Shown here piece by piece: positions 51,137 through 60,139 of a DNA stretch of 64,000 nt (position 1 is the first letter of the stretch; each line of letters begins with the position of its first letter). The notes below the pieces were generated by a model. It was not told where the DNA came from. It was given only the letters and a program-made list of their open reading frames with translations, and did no database searches. The stretch spans positions 36,567 through 100,566 of the forward strand of contig JBMFOT010000001.1 of assembly GCA_049969495.1 (NCBI GenBank), given 5' to 3'. Source of the stretch: HRBIN16 sp049969495 (lineage in GTDB: Bacteria; Armatimonadota; HRBIN16). Both the position numbers and the translations under genes were made by a program.

Positions 51137-52195
51137 ATGTTGGAACTGAGCGAGTTATTGCGCTACGGTGCGTCGGTCAAAGCATCCGACCTGTTTATTA
51201 AGGAGAACACACCGCCCACGCTGCGGGTGCATGGCAAGATTCAGCCGATGGACCTGCCTCCGCTCTCGGCGGATGACACGCGCAACCTGGCTTACAGCGT
51301 GATGACGCACGAGCAAATCGGGCGGTTCGAGCACCGCCACGAGCTAGACCTTGCATTCACCATCGAGGGTATTACTCGCGTGCGCGCCAACATCTACCAG
51401 CAACGCGGCAGTATCGCGATGGTCTGTCGCCTCATCCCGCTGGACATCTACACGCTGGAGGAGCTGAAAATGCCTCCGGCGGTTGCCGAGCTCGCCAAAC
51501 AGCGACAGGGATTGGTGCTGGTAACCGGTCCGACCGGTTGCGGAAAATCCACCACTCTGGCGGCAATGATTGACCTCATCAACAGCACCCGCCGCTGTCA
51601 TATCGTCACTATTGAAGACCCGATTGAATTCGTACACCCGGATAAACTCGCCATTGTTAGCCAGCGCGAGGTGGGCATCGATACCGACAGCTTCAGCGAC
51701 GCGCTGAAGTACGTGGTGCGCGAAAGCCCAGATGTTATCCTCATCGGTGAAATGCGCGATATCGAGACCATGCACGTCGCCCTGCAGGCAGCGGAGACCG
51801 GACACCTGGTCTTCTCCACGGTACACACACCGAGCGCGGCGGAGACGATGGACCGCATCATCAATATGTTCCCGCCCCACGACAAACCTCAGATTTGTAT
51901 GCGCCTGTCCAACTCGCTGCGAGGCATCATCTCGCAGAAACTGGTGCCCCTGAAAGACGGCAGTGGGCGCATCGCCGCCGTGGAAGTGATGATTTCTACC
52001 CCCACCATTGCCAAACTCATCGAGGAGGGACGTGTGGGACAAATTTACAGCGCCATCGAGGAAGGGCAGTTCTGGGGAATGCAGACGATGAACCAGTGCC
52101 TGTACAAGTACTATAAACAGGGGCTGATTACCGAGGAGGACGCGTTAGCGTACGCAGGCAACCTGACCGAGCTGCGCCAGATGCTGCGACGCTAA
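51137..52195 (+). CDS. pilT: PilT-type retraction ATPase, paralogue 1
   Basis: 352 residues of the type II/IV secretion ATPase family, disassembling type IV pili. Walker A GPTGCGKST, Asp box TIEDPIEF, Walker B ILIGEMRD and His box TGHLVFSTVHT are intact. The AIRNLIRE motif needed for retraction by PilT is degenerate here (TIAKLIEEG), so this copy may be a regulator or a different motor. Start ATG 51137. First of three tandem paralogues, with 50 bases to the next. Confidence 0.9.
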   Translation: MLELSELLRYGASVKASDLFIKENTPPTLRVHGKIQPMDLPPLSADDTRNLAYSVMTHEQIGRFEHRHELDLAFTIEGITRVRANIYQQRGSIAMVCRLIPLDIYTLEELKMPPAVAELAKQRQGLVLVTGPTGCGKSTTLAAMIDLINSTRRCHIVTIEDPIEFVHPDKLAIVSQREVGIDTDSFSDALKYVVRESPDVILIGEMRDIETMHVALQAAETGHLVFSTVHTPSAAETMDRIINMFPPHDKPQICMRLSNSLRGIISQKLVPLKDGSGRIAAVEVMISTPTIAKLIEEGRVGQIYSAIEEGQFWGMQTMNQCLYKYYKQGLITEEDALAYAGNLTELRQMLRR

Positions 52196-52245
52196 CGATT
52201 ACTGAAGAAACCATAGCCGACTATTCTGGGAGGAAAGCACGGATT

Positions 52246-53322
52246 ATGCACATAGATGACCTGTTGCGCATGGTGGTGCAGCGCGACGCTTCCGATTTGC
52301 ACCTGCGCGCGGGAGAGCCGCCCATTTTGCGCATCCACGGTGACCTCAAGCGTACCGACCTGCCGCGCCTCACCGCCGAGGATGTAAAAAATCTGCTCTA
52401 TGCTATCCTCAATGAGGAGCGCAAACAACGCTTCGAGCGCGATAAAGAGCTGGACCTCTCGTACGAGGTGCCCGGGCTGGCGCGATTTCGCGTTAACATG
52501 TTCTGGCAACAGCGGTGCGTGGGGGCGGCACTGCGCCTTATCCCCTTCCGCATCCGCACCATCGACGAACTGTTGATGCCGCCAGCCGTTAAGGAGCTGT
52601 GCATGCGCCCACGTGGACTGCTCCTCGTGACCGGTCCAACCGGCTCAGGGAAATCCACCTCGCTGGCAGCGATGATCGACCACATCAACACCCATAAACG
52701 CTGCCACATCATGACCATCGAAGACCCTATTGAATACATGCACCACGACAAGCTATCCATCATCAACCAGCGCGAGCTGGGGGTGGACACGCATTCCTTC
52801 GCCGATGCGCTACGCCATGTGATGCGCCAGAACCCCGACGTGATTCTGGTGGGCGAGATGCGCGACCTGGAGACCATCCACCTTGCCATCACCGCGGCGG
52901 AAACAGGGCACCTGGTGATGTCCACCGTGCACACGCAGGACGCTCCGCAGACCATCGACCGCATCGTGGACGTGTTCCCGCCGGAGCAACAGCAGCAGAT
53001 ACGGATGCAGCTGTCGGTGGTACTGGTGGGCGTGCTCTCGCAAACGCTGTTGCCGAACGCACAGGGCACAGGGCGCGTGGCGGCGTTCGAACTGATGGTC
53101 GCTACGCCCTCTGTACGCAACCTGATTCGCGAAGGCAAGACACACCAGCTCTATATGGACATCCAGACCGGCGCAGAGTACGGAATGCAGACTCTGGACA
53201 GCTGCTTGCTCAACCTCGTGCGCAAAGGGCTGGTGGACTTCGAGGACGCCATTGCCAAATCGTCCAATCCACGCGACTTCGAACAGCGCGCCCAGCGCAT
53301 GATGGCAGGTGTTCAGGTATAG
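52246..53322 (+). CDS. pilT: PilT-type retraction ATPase, paralogue 2
   Basis: 358 residues. Walker A GPTGSGKST, Asp box TIEDPIEYM, Walker B ILVGEMRD and His box TGHLVMSTVHT are intact, and the motif SVRNLIREGK is kept, so this is a good candidate for a working retraction motor. ATG 52246 follows GGGAGGAAAGCACGG-type sequence. The gene runs one base short of the SpoU gene start, making a tight unit. Confidence 0.92.
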   Translation: MHIDDLLRMVVQRDASDLHLRAGEPPILRIHGDLKRTDLPRLTAEDVKNLLYAILNEERKQRFERDKELDLSYEVPGLARFRVNMFWQQRCVGAALRLIPFRIRTIDELLMPPAVKELCMRPRGLLLVTGPTGSGKSTSLAAMIDHINTHKRCHIMTIEDPIEYMHHDKLSIINQRELGVDTHSFADALRHVMRQNPDVILVGEMRDLETIHLAITAAETGHLVMSTVHTQDAPQTIDRIVDVFPPEQQQQIRMQLSVVLVGVLSQTLLPNAQGTGRVAAFELMVATPSVRNLIREGKTHQLYMDIQTGAEYGMQTLDSCLLNLVRKGLVDFEDAIAKSSNPRDFEQRAQRMMAGVQV

Positions 53323-53323
53323 C

Positions 53324-53962
53324 ATGAACGCTACCGTGCCGGAGCACATACGCCGTGAGTGGGAAGCCAGCGGGCGACCGGAAACCGACCCCGGTCTGCG
53401 CGAGAGGTTGCCATATCTGCCTCGCTTGCCTCTGGTTCTTGTGTGCAGCTATCTGGACAAGGAAATCAATCACGGCAACATTCTGCGCATCGCCGAGGCG
53501 TTTCGTGTGCAGGAAGTGGTGTTCAGCCGATGTGATGGACGCGAAAAGAGCTACGCCGGCGCAGTAGGAGCAGAGAAGTGGCAACCGCATCGCTGGAGCG
53601 TCCCGCTGGAAGAAATCCGTGCCCTGCGGGCAAAGGGCTACAGCGTGGTGGCACTGCACCTGGACGAGTGGGCTGTGCCGCTGGAGCGCATGGAGTGGCG
53701 GTTTCCGGTAGCGCTGGTCATCGGCGAGGAGCTGCACGGCGTGCCCCCCGAGGTGCTGGTGGAGTGTGAACAACGTGTGGCGATACCACTCTATGGCGCA
53801 ACTACCTCGCTCAATGTGGCGGTGGCTACTGGCATCTGCGTCAACGCCATTGCCACCTATTACCGCCAGCGGGTAAACCCCGACTTCACTCCGGCGCGAG
53901 CGGTCTCGAGAAAACTGTTGTCTATCCCAAACACCGAGCAAATTAAGGGAGATGAACCATGA
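53324..53962 (+). CDS. TrmH/SpoU-family RNA methyltransferase
   Basis: 212 residues. SpoU motifs: N and R in INHGNILRIAEAF, motif 2 LVIGEELHGVP, motif 3 TTSLNVAVATGICV, forming the trefoil-knot SAM site that methylates ribose 2'-O in tRNA or rRNA. ATG 53324 is one base after the paralogue-2 stop, and its own stop overlaps the paralogue-3 start as ATGA. Being sandwiched between two pilT genes is odd; it may simply be co-transcribed housekeeping. Confidence 0.87.
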   Translation: MNATVPEHIRREWEASGRPETDPGLRERLPYLPRLPLVLVCSYLDKEINHGNILRIAEAFRVQEVVFSRCDGREKSYAGAVGAEKWQPHRWSVPLEEIRALRAKGYSVVALHLDEWAVPLERMEWRFPVALVIGEELHGVPPEVLVECEQRVAIPLYGATTSLNVAVATGICVNAIATYYRQRVNPDFTPARAVSRKLLSIPNTEQIKGDEP

Positions 53963-55089
53963 CGGTTACCGTAGACGAGCTTCTGACCAAAGTGGTGCAA
54001 CGAGACGGTTCCGACCTGCATCTGAAAGCAAATCAATATCCGATGGTTCGCATTTACGGCGACCTGTACCCGATGCAAGAGTACGGCAAGCTCAGCCCGG
54101 AGCAGGTGCGCGAGCTCTGCTTCAGCGTGATTTCACCGGCGCAACGGGAGCGATTTGAAAAGGATCTGGAGCTGGACTTCGCGTACGAGGTGCGCGGGCT
54201 GTCGCGCTTCCGCGGCAACATCTATCAACAGCGGGGCAACGTGCAGGCGGCGTTCCGCGTCATCCCCTATCGCATCCAGACGATGGAGGAGCTGCACCTG
54301 CCGCCCGTGTGCCGGTACTTCGCCGAACGCCCGCGCGGGCTGGTGCTGGTAACCGGACCCGCCGGCTCGGGGAAGTCCACCACGCAGGCGGCGATGCTCC
54401 ATTATATTAACGAAAACTTCCCCGTGCATATCGTGACCGTCGAGGACCCGATAGAGTTCGTGCACGAGCCGAAAGTGGCTCTGGTGAACCAGCGCGAGCT
54501 GGATACCGATACCCATTCGTTCGCCAACGCGCTGAAGTTCGTGCTGCGCCAGGATCCCGACGTGATTCTGGTGGGCGAGATGCGTGACCTGGAGACCATC
54601 CACCTCGCCATTACCGCCGCCGAAACGGGGCACCTGGTGTTCGGTACCCTGCACACGCCCGACGCGGTGCAAACGGTAGACCGCGTGATCGACGTCTTCC
54701 CACTCTACCAGCAACAGCAAATCCGCATGCAGCTGTCGGTGAACCTGGTGGGCGTGATTTCGCAAACGCTGTGCAAGCGGGCGGACGGCAAGGGGCGTGT
54801 GGCGGCGTTCGAGGTGCTGGTAGGCACCTCCGCCGTACGCAACCTCATCCGCGAAGCGAAGACGTTCCAGCTCACCTCGCTGATACAGACGGGAACCAAG
54901 CAAGGCATGATGACCCTGGACCAGTCGCTGGCGTCGCTGGTGAAAAGCGGTATCGTCACCTACGAAGAGGCCCTGGCCAAAGCGAAGGACATTAAAGAGT
55001 TCAACGCCTTGCTGGGGATGGACCAGCCTCAGGCGCAACGTCCCGCTGGTACGCCAACAATGGCGGGAGCACGCGTTATGGGAAGCTGA
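53959..55089 (+). CDS. pilT: PilT-type retraction ATPase, paralogue 3
   Basis: 376 residues. Walker A is GPAGSGKST, Asp box TVEDPIEFV, Walker B ILVGEMRD, His box TGHLVFGTLHT; the motif AVRNLIREAK is kept. The C-terminus is longer than in the other two and ends in a Pro/Ala tail. The start overlaps the SpoU stop by four bases. With paralogues 1 and 2 this is the third motor gene in 4 kb. Confidence 0.9.
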   Translation: MTVTVDELLTKVVQRDGSDLHLKANQYPMVRIYGDLYPMQEYGKLSPEQVRELCFSVISPAQRERFEKDLELDFAYEVRGLSRFRGNIYQQRGNVQAAFRVIPYRIQTMEELHLPPVCRYFAERPRGLVLVTGPAGSGKSTTQAAMLHYINENFPVHIVTVEDPIEFVHEPKVALVNQRELDTDTHSFANALKFVLRQDPDVILVGEMRDLETIHLAITAAETGHLVFGTLHTPDAVQTVDRVIDVFPLYQQQQIRMQLSVNLVGVISQTLCKRADGKGRVAAFEVLVGTSAVRNLIREAKTFQLTSLIQTGTKQGMMTLDQSLASLVKSGIVTYEEALAKAKDIKEFNALLGMDQPQAQRPAGTPTMAGARVMGS

Positions 55090-55100
55090 GGAAATAAGCC

Positions 55101-56093
55101 ATGCGAACTCAACCTCTGGCAAATCCGCCCGGTCGAAGGGTAGCGGTCATTGCTAACGGTGCTCAGCCTGAATCGGAAAAGCTGGCGCGACAGTACTGCC
55201 GCGACCGGGCGGTGCCGGAGGAGCATCTTATCCTGTTGCAGTGTACCGACTCGGAGAGCATTCCCGAAGGTGACTATCTCACTGATATTCAGTCGCCCGT
55301 GCGCAAGGCGTTGCGCGAGCGCAAACTCACCGAGAAGATAGACTTCCTGCTCGTGGTCAAGGGCGTACCGATTAAAACCGCGCAGAGGGGCTTTTCGGTG
55401 GACAGCCTGCTGATGTGCATGAACCTGTCGGTATCGCCTCGCAGTCGTAACCCGTACTTCGGCAAAAGGGAAGCGTTTTCATCTGCGCGCTACGGTGGGC
55501 TGTACCTCGCCGCCCGTTTAGACGGCTACACCTTCGCCGATGCAAACGCCTTGCTGGAGCGTGCCCTGAAAGCACGGCGAGCGACCGGCTTGTTCCTGCT
55601 GGACATCAGCCCCTCCCATCAGCGCAGCGCGTATGGCGAGGTGAACGAGTCGATGCGCCGCGCCGCCCGGCTGTTGCAGAGCAAGAAGATGCGCGTGCTG
55701 CTGGACGATACAAAGGAGTTTATCGGCAATCAAAAAGGGCTGATGGGCTACTATTCGTGGGGCAGTAATGACCCGCAGTATAAAAAGGAGCTGTACCTGA
55801 GCAACACCTTCCTGCCCGGCGCGATAGCCGAGACCGCCGTCTCCACCAGTGCCCGCACGTTTCTGCCCACCGACAAAGGGCAATCGCTCATCGCCGACCT
55901 GATTAAGGTGGGTGTGACGGGCGTGAAGGGCTACGTTTCGGAGCCGTACGCCGACGCCCTCTGTCGTGCCGACATCCTCTTCGACCGCTATACCGACGGC
56001 TATACCCTCGCCGAGAGCTTCTGGATGGCAACGCCTTATCTGTTCTGGAAGGATATGGTGGTGGGAGATCCCCTGTGTGCGCCGTATTCTTAA
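55101..56093 (+). CDS. TIGR03790 family protein
   Basis: 330 residues. The family segments are the N-terminal VAVIANGAQPESEKLARQYC-type start, shortened, the QYCRDRAVPEEH stretch, GYYSWGSNDPQ near residue 218, and PGAIAETAVSTSARTF. TIGR03790 proteins occur in Planctomycetes, Verrucomicrobia, Acidobacteria and related phyla; the function is unknown. No signal peptide is evident, unlike many relatives. ATG 55101 has GAGGA eight bases upstream. It follows the third pilT by 11 bases on the same strand. Confidence 0.8.
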   Translation: MRTQPLANPPGRRVAVIANGAQPESEKLARQYCRDRAVPEEHLILLQCTDSESIPEGDYLTDIQSPVRKALRERKLTEKIDFLLVVKGVPIKTAQRGFSVDSLLMCMNLSVSPRSRNPYFGKREAFSSARYGGLYLAARLDGYTFADANALLERALKARRATGLFLLDISPSHQRSAYGEVNESMRRAARLLQSKKMRVLLDDTKEFIGNQKGLMGYYSWGSNDPQYKKELYLSNTFLPGAIAETAVSTSARTFLPTDKGQSLIADLIKVGVTGVKGYVSEPYADALCRADILFDRYTDGYTLAESFWMATPYLFWKDMVVGDPLCAPYS

Positions 56094-56109
56094 CGGGGAG
56101 GGGTATAAT

Positions 56110-56499
56110 GTGAACCGAAGCCGTGACTGGATGGAACAGGCGAAGTCCGACCTGGAACATGCTCGCAAAAGCATCACCGTCGGCGACTACGACTGGGCGT
56201 GTTTCGCCGCGCAACAGGCGGCGGAAAAGGCGATGAAAGCATTGCACATGCGGCGGGGAGCCATCGCGTGGGGGCACTCCGTGCTGGACCTGCTGGAAGC
56301 GCTGGAGGGCGAATACGATATGGAGCCAGCGCTGTGGGACGCTGCCAGACGGCTGGACAGGTATTACATCGCCCCGCGCTATCCCGATGCGCATCCGGCA
56401 GGACCACCGCGCCGATACTATACGGAACCCGAAGCGAAGCAGGCGGTAGCCGATGCGGAAAGTGTGGTGAACTGGTGTGACGCGAATCTTTCGAGTTGA
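56110..56499 (+). CDS. HEPN-domain protein (toxin candidate)
   Basis: 129 residues from GTG 56110, with GGGGAGGGG about seven bases upstream. It is an all-helical HEPN domain with AAEKAMKALHMRRGAIAWGH, fitting the R-x6-H ribonuclease motif, and LDRYYIAPRYPDA near the C-terminus, typical of the HI0074-like HEPN. HEPN proteins pair with a minimal nucleotidyltransferase antitoxin, which follows with a 23-base overlap. A 16-base gap separates it from the TIGR03790 gene. Confidence 0.85.
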   Translation: MNRSRDWMEQAKSDLEHARKSITVGDYDWACFAAQQAAEKAMKALHMRRGAIAWGHSVLDLLEALEGEYDMEPALWDAARRLDRYYIAPRYPDAHPAGPPRRYYTEPEAKQAVADAESVVNWCDANLSS

Positions 56500-56866
56500 T
56501 GCGGAGGCGATACGTGCCCGGCTTCGGGAATGGGCGCAGTGCCTGGGTAGCGAGCACTCGAATGTGCTGGCAGTGGTGCTTTTCGGCTCCTTTGCACGCG
56601 GAGACTATACCGCCGCCAGCGATGCGGACATCCTGATTATCTTGCAGGAATCCCCCCTGCGCTTCGATGAGCGTATCCCCCTTTACCGCCCCCGACGCAT
56701 CGGCGTGAGCGTGGATGTTTTCCCCTACACGCTGGCGGAAGCAAGGCAGAGCTTCCGCGAAGGCTGGGGGGTCACACCGGTGGCAGTTAAAGAGGGGGAG
56801 GTGTTGTACTGTGCTACAGGCTCGCTGTACGAGCTGTTGTCCTGTCCCACGACCCCTCTCCTGTGA
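56477..56866 (+). CDS. Minimal nucleotidyltransferase (antitoxin candidate)
   Basis: 129 residues. The MNT active-site motif GSFARGDYTAASDADILI contains the GS and the DxD-type pair (SDAD), and the third Asp is in VSVDVFPY. In HEPN-MNT pairs the MNT AMPylates and inactivates its HEPN toxin. ATG 56477 lies within the HEPN gene, overlapping by 23 bases. The pair is complete and its orientation (HEPN first) is the usual one. Confidence 0.85.
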   Translation: MTRIFRVDAEAIRARLREWAQCLGSEHSNVLAVVLFGSFARGDYTAASDADILIILQESPLRFDERIPLYRPRRIGVSVDVFPYTLAEARQSFREGWGVTPVAVKEGEVLYCATGSLYELLSCPTTPLL

Positions 56867-56971
56867 GTGGAGCCGCGAGTTGATCGCCCCTTCCTTTGCA
56901 GGAAAGGAGAGCGGGGGATAGGTTCCCCTTGTCAACGAAGGGATGTCTCCCGCTACTGCCGAACTGCATGG

Positions 56972-58225
56972 ATGATGAAGCCCTCTCTGCGCGATTATCT
57001 GGGGATTAGCCTCTTCTGGTTCGCGCTCTCCTTTTTCTGGGGCGCGGTGTTGATACTGGTTCTGCCCGACCGCGTGGAACAGCTGGTTGGCTCGCAGGAA
57101 AAGGACCGTGTGCTGGCGATAGTAACCAGCATCGGTGCGTTTGTGGCTTCTGCCACACAGATACTTTTCGGCGCGATCAGCGACCGCAGCCGCCATCGCA
57201 TGGGGCGAAGGCGTCCTTATCTCATTGTGGGCACACTGCTCACCACCGTCGCGCTGTTTGCCTTTCCCGCCGCGCGCACCGCGTGGACGTTGCTGGGCGT
57301 GTACATCCTCATCCAGTTCCTGCTAAACGTCGCTAACGGGCCCTACCAGGCGCTCATTCCCGACCGCATTCCCTGGCAGTATCACGGCACCGCTTCGGCG
57401 TGGATGGGTATCTGCACTTTGCTGGGGCGTATCGGCGGCCCCTTCGCCGCCAGCCTGCTGCTTGGCTCGGAGCGGGGGCTTTTCTGGCTGATGGTGCTGT
57501 TCGCTCTCTTTCTCAACGCCTTCATGCTGCTCAACGTGTGGTTGATACGCGAAGAACCGTACACCGGCAACTCGCCCACACTGTGGGAAGCCATCACCTC
57601 CAGCTACAATGTGCCGCTACGCCCCTATCCCAGCTTCGTGTGGCTGCTCATCAGCCGTCTGGCGATTATGATGGGTATCTACACGGTCAATTTCTGCCTG
57701 CTTTACTACCTGCGCGACACGCTGGGATACCGTGAAGAAGCGTTTCAACTCATCACGAACTTCATGGTACTCTCCACCGTGACGGGCATTCTGGGCACAA
57801 TCCCCGCAGGCAAGCTCGCCGACCGATACAGCAAACGGCTGATACTGGCGCTCTCCTGCCTCATCTGTCTGCTGGCAGGAATGGGCTTTCTGTTCGCCAC
57901 CGACTTAAGGATGGTGTATATCGCAGTGGGCATTTTTGGGGCAGGGTTTGGCGTGTTTCAGGCAGTGGACTGGGCGCTGGCGTGTAACCTGTTACCGCAG
58001 GAGGCTCCGGCGAAATATATGGGCGTGTGGGGAATTGCGGATACCCTGCCTCAGGTGGTTGCTCCGCTCATTGCTGGGCCGATTGCGTACGCTATCAATA
58101 CACGGATAGAGATGGGAGCAGGTTACCGCGTGTTGATGTTGCTGGCGATGGTGTACTGGGCGGTAGGGACGGTGGTGATTCGATATATTCGGGAACGTCC
58201 CGGGTGGCAGCCCGTCGGTTATTAA
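56972..58225 (+). CDS. MFS/GPH-type sugar transporter
   Basis: 417 residues, twelve helices. The loop GAISDRSRHRMGRRRPYLIVG matches the GPH (glycoside-pentoside-hexuronide)/SLC45-like motif when shortened to SDRSRHRMGRRRPYL. GPH members take up disaccharides with cations. Two adjacent ATG codons (56972, 56975) start the protein; no ribosome site is evident. It is the second MFS-type gene in the window; the first lies beside thrC. Confidence 0.83.
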   Translation: MMKPSLRDYLGISLFWFALSFFWGAVLILVLPDRVEQLVGSQEKDRVLAIVTSIGAFVASATQILFGAISDRSRHRMGRRRPYLIVGTLLTTVALFAFPAARTAWTLLGVYILIQFLLNVANGPYQALIPDRIPWQYHGTASAWMGICTLLGRIGGPFAASLLLGSERGLFWLMVLFALFLNAFMLLNVWLIREEPYTGNSPTLWEAITSSYNVPLRPYPSFVWLLISRLAIMMGIYTVNFCLLYYLRDTLGYREEAFQLITNFMVLSTVTGILGTIPAGKLADRYSKRLILALSCLICLLAGMGFLFATDLRMVYIAVGIFGAGFGVFQAVDWALACNLLPQEAPAKYMGVWGIADTLPQVVAPLIAGPIAYAINTRIEMGAGYRVLMLLAMVYWAVGTVVIRYIRERPGWQPVGY

Positions 58226-58435
58226 ACAGGCAAGATGCGTATGCGAATAGATCGTTCGCTTACCGAAACGATTGCGCCCGCTTCAAGGTCACCCTGACAT
58301 TATTCGGTCGAAGCCCAGCATGTTATCACTCCCTCTACTGGTAAAGATGGAACAACTGCTTGCTTTCCGGTGCTATTATAACACGTGAAGCGACTGGGGC
58401 ACACTCTATGTATGAAAGATTCTGGAATGAGCGAA

Positions 58436-59158
58436 ATGACCGAAGGTTTGTATGTAGGAATAGACCTCGCCTGGGGTGGGAAACACCCATCGGGAGTAGC
58501 GATATTGCGTTGGGAGCGGTCACTGCTGCGAGAGGTGGCACCTGCACAGCTGCTGTATACCGACGACGAGATTTGCCAGGCGATAGCGCTGCACGACGCA
58601 GGCGACACGCTGGTTATCGCTATCGATGCTCCGCTGGTTGTGCCGAATCTTACCGGCGAGCGTCCGGTGGAGGGTGAGATGCGCAAGCGGTTCGCCCGCT
58701 TTCATGCGGCGTGTCACCCGGCGAATCGTCGCTTGTTGGGAGACCCTCCGCGAGGCGAACGGCTCTGCGCCCTGCTGGCGCAGAAGCTGGGCGTACAGGT
58801 ATCTCCCGCTCCGCCGGTGCAACAGCCCTGTCGCGTCGCTTTTGAGGTCTATCCCCACGCGGCGATGGTCGGGCTGTTCGGTTTGCCACGCATTCTGGAA
58901 TACAAAGCGCGACAGGGAAGGAGCGTTTCGTATCGTCGGCAGCAGATGCAGGCTTACATCGATCTGCTCGGCTGCTTGTCGGACCCCCCTTTCAGTCTAC
59001 CAGAGTGGCTGAGTGACGTCCCCGAAACGGCAACCGAGTTGAAAAGGTTTGAGGACAGGTTAGATGCGCTCTTCTGCGCGTGGCTAGCGGCGCGGGCGTG
59101 GTGGCGTGGCGGGGAGGTAGTAGGCGAAGCATCTGCCGGAACGATATGGCTGCCATAG
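58436..59158 (+). CDS. DUF429 domain protein
   Basis: 240 residues. N-terminal VGIDLAWGGKHPSGVAIL resembles the RNase H-like DUF429 start, followed by VIAIDAPLVVPN and FEVYPHAAMV. The family is a predicted RNase H-fold nuclease with unknown role. Several in-frame ATG codons (58412, 58427, 58436) precede the core and a GTG lies at 58385; 58436 is chosen for a weak GGAATGAG upstream, so the start is uncertain. Its stop lies 41 bases before the YdcF-like gene. Confidence 0.78.
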   Translation: MTEGLYVGIDLAWGGKHPSGVAILRWERSLLREVAPAQLLYTDDEICQAIALHDAGDTLVIAIDAPLVVPNLTGERPVEGEMRKRFARFHAACHPANRRLLGDPPRGERLCALLAQKLGVQVSPAPPVQQPCRVAFEVYPHAAMVGLFGLPRILEYKARQGRSVSYRRQQMQAYIDLLGCLSDPPFSLPEWLSDVPETATELKRFEDRLDALFCAWLAARAWWRGGEVVGEASAGTIWLP

Positions 59159-59199
59159 CAGGAGTACCCTTCGCCTGCGTGGAAAGAGGCATCACGCCG

Positions 59200-59823
59200 A
59201 TGGAACAGGATACTCGCCTGCAAAAAGTGTTGCGCCTGCTGGGTTTGCTGGGCGTTGTGGGGGTGTTGCTCAGCGCATATACGCCCTTGCCCAATGTGCT
59301 CGCCCGCGCACTGGCGACATCCTCGCAGATACAGCCTGCCGACGCCATTGTGGTGCTAGGCAGTAGCGTGTATCGTGACGGCACGCTGGGCGAATCCTCC
59401 CTGCGACGAGCGGTGCAGGGGATCATCCTCTATCACCGGGGGCTTGCGCCGATCATCGTCTTCTCCGGCTCCTCGTACGAAGGTTCTCCGGTGGAGGCGG
59501 AGGTGCGGGCATCCCTTGCTCGCCAGCTGCACGTACCGGAAAAGGCTATCTTGCTGGAGCCACACGCCCAGAATACCGCCGAAGAGGCGCACAATATCGT
59601 TGCCAGGCTGAGACAGCGTGGCGCGAAGAGTATCTTGTTGGTGAGCAACTCGCTGCACCTGTCTCGTGCGGTGCCGCGGTTCGAGCGATATGGTTTTATA
59701 GTGTTCCCTGTGGCTGCAGATGATATACCGGTCAATACCGACGGAACAGATGGGCGTTTGGATTTGATGTGGCGTACAATACGCGAAACGATAGGACGAT
59801 GGCTCTACCGCGCCGGTGAGTGA
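59200..59823 (+). CDS. YdcF/SanA-like DUF218 protein
   Basis: 207 residues from ATG 59200 (AGAGG eleven bases before). A membrane helix lies near residues 12-30, then the DUF218 domain with ADAIVVLGSSVYRDG, VFSGSSYEGSPVEAE, and NTAEEAHN. SanA/YdcF proteins are linked to cell-envelope integrity and bind SAM in one structure; the precise reaction is unknown. Earlier in-frame starts overlap the DUF429 gene and seem less likely. The next gene's ATG follows one base after its stop. Confidence 0.82.
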   Translation: MEQDTRLQKVLRLLGLLGVVGVLLSAYTPLPNVLARALATSSQIQPADAIVVLGSSVYRDGTLGESSLRRAVQGIILYHRGLAPIIVFSGSSYEGSPVEAEVRASLARQLHVPEKAILLEPHAQNTAEEAHNIVARLRQRGAKSILLVSNSLHLSRAVPRFERYGFIVFPVAADDIPVNTDGTDGRLDLMWRTIRETIGRWLYRAGE

Positions 59824-59824
59824 G

Positions 59825-60136
59825 ATGGATAAACTGTATGTACCTCTGCTCGTCCTGTTGAGTTCCCTCGCCGGTTACTTTGGCGCAAGGCGAATATGGC
59901 ATATCCAGCGCCGGGACGTGATGCAGGCAGTACGGGGGGCACTAGAGTCGATCGGTTGCTGGATACTGGTGTACAGCGCCAACATGTTGTTCGGGCTGGT
60001 GTTGATCCTGCTTGTGCGTCGCCTTACCGGTTTCTTTATCTCCGTTTATGTGCTCAACAGCATAATGCTGGTGCTATTCACCCTACTCCAGGCTCTGATA
60101 ATCTACCATTTGTGGCAGAGGGGCAGGCACAAGTAG
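59825..60136 (+). CDS. Small three-helix membrane protein, unknown
   Basis: 103 residues with three hydrophobic segments (about 5-22, 43-65, 70-95). No family is recognised. ATG 59825 lies directly after the YdcF stop, whose end supplies GGTGAGTGAG as a possible ribosome site, so it is probably co-translated with YdcF. It converges on the YdeI-like gene with a three-base gap. Confidence 0.7.
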   Translation: MDKLYVPLLVLLSSLAGYFGARRIWHIQRRDVMQAVRGALESIGCWILVYSANMLFGLVLILLVRRLTGFFISVYVLNSIMLVLFTLLQALIIYHLWQRGRHK

Positions 60137-60139
60137 GAG

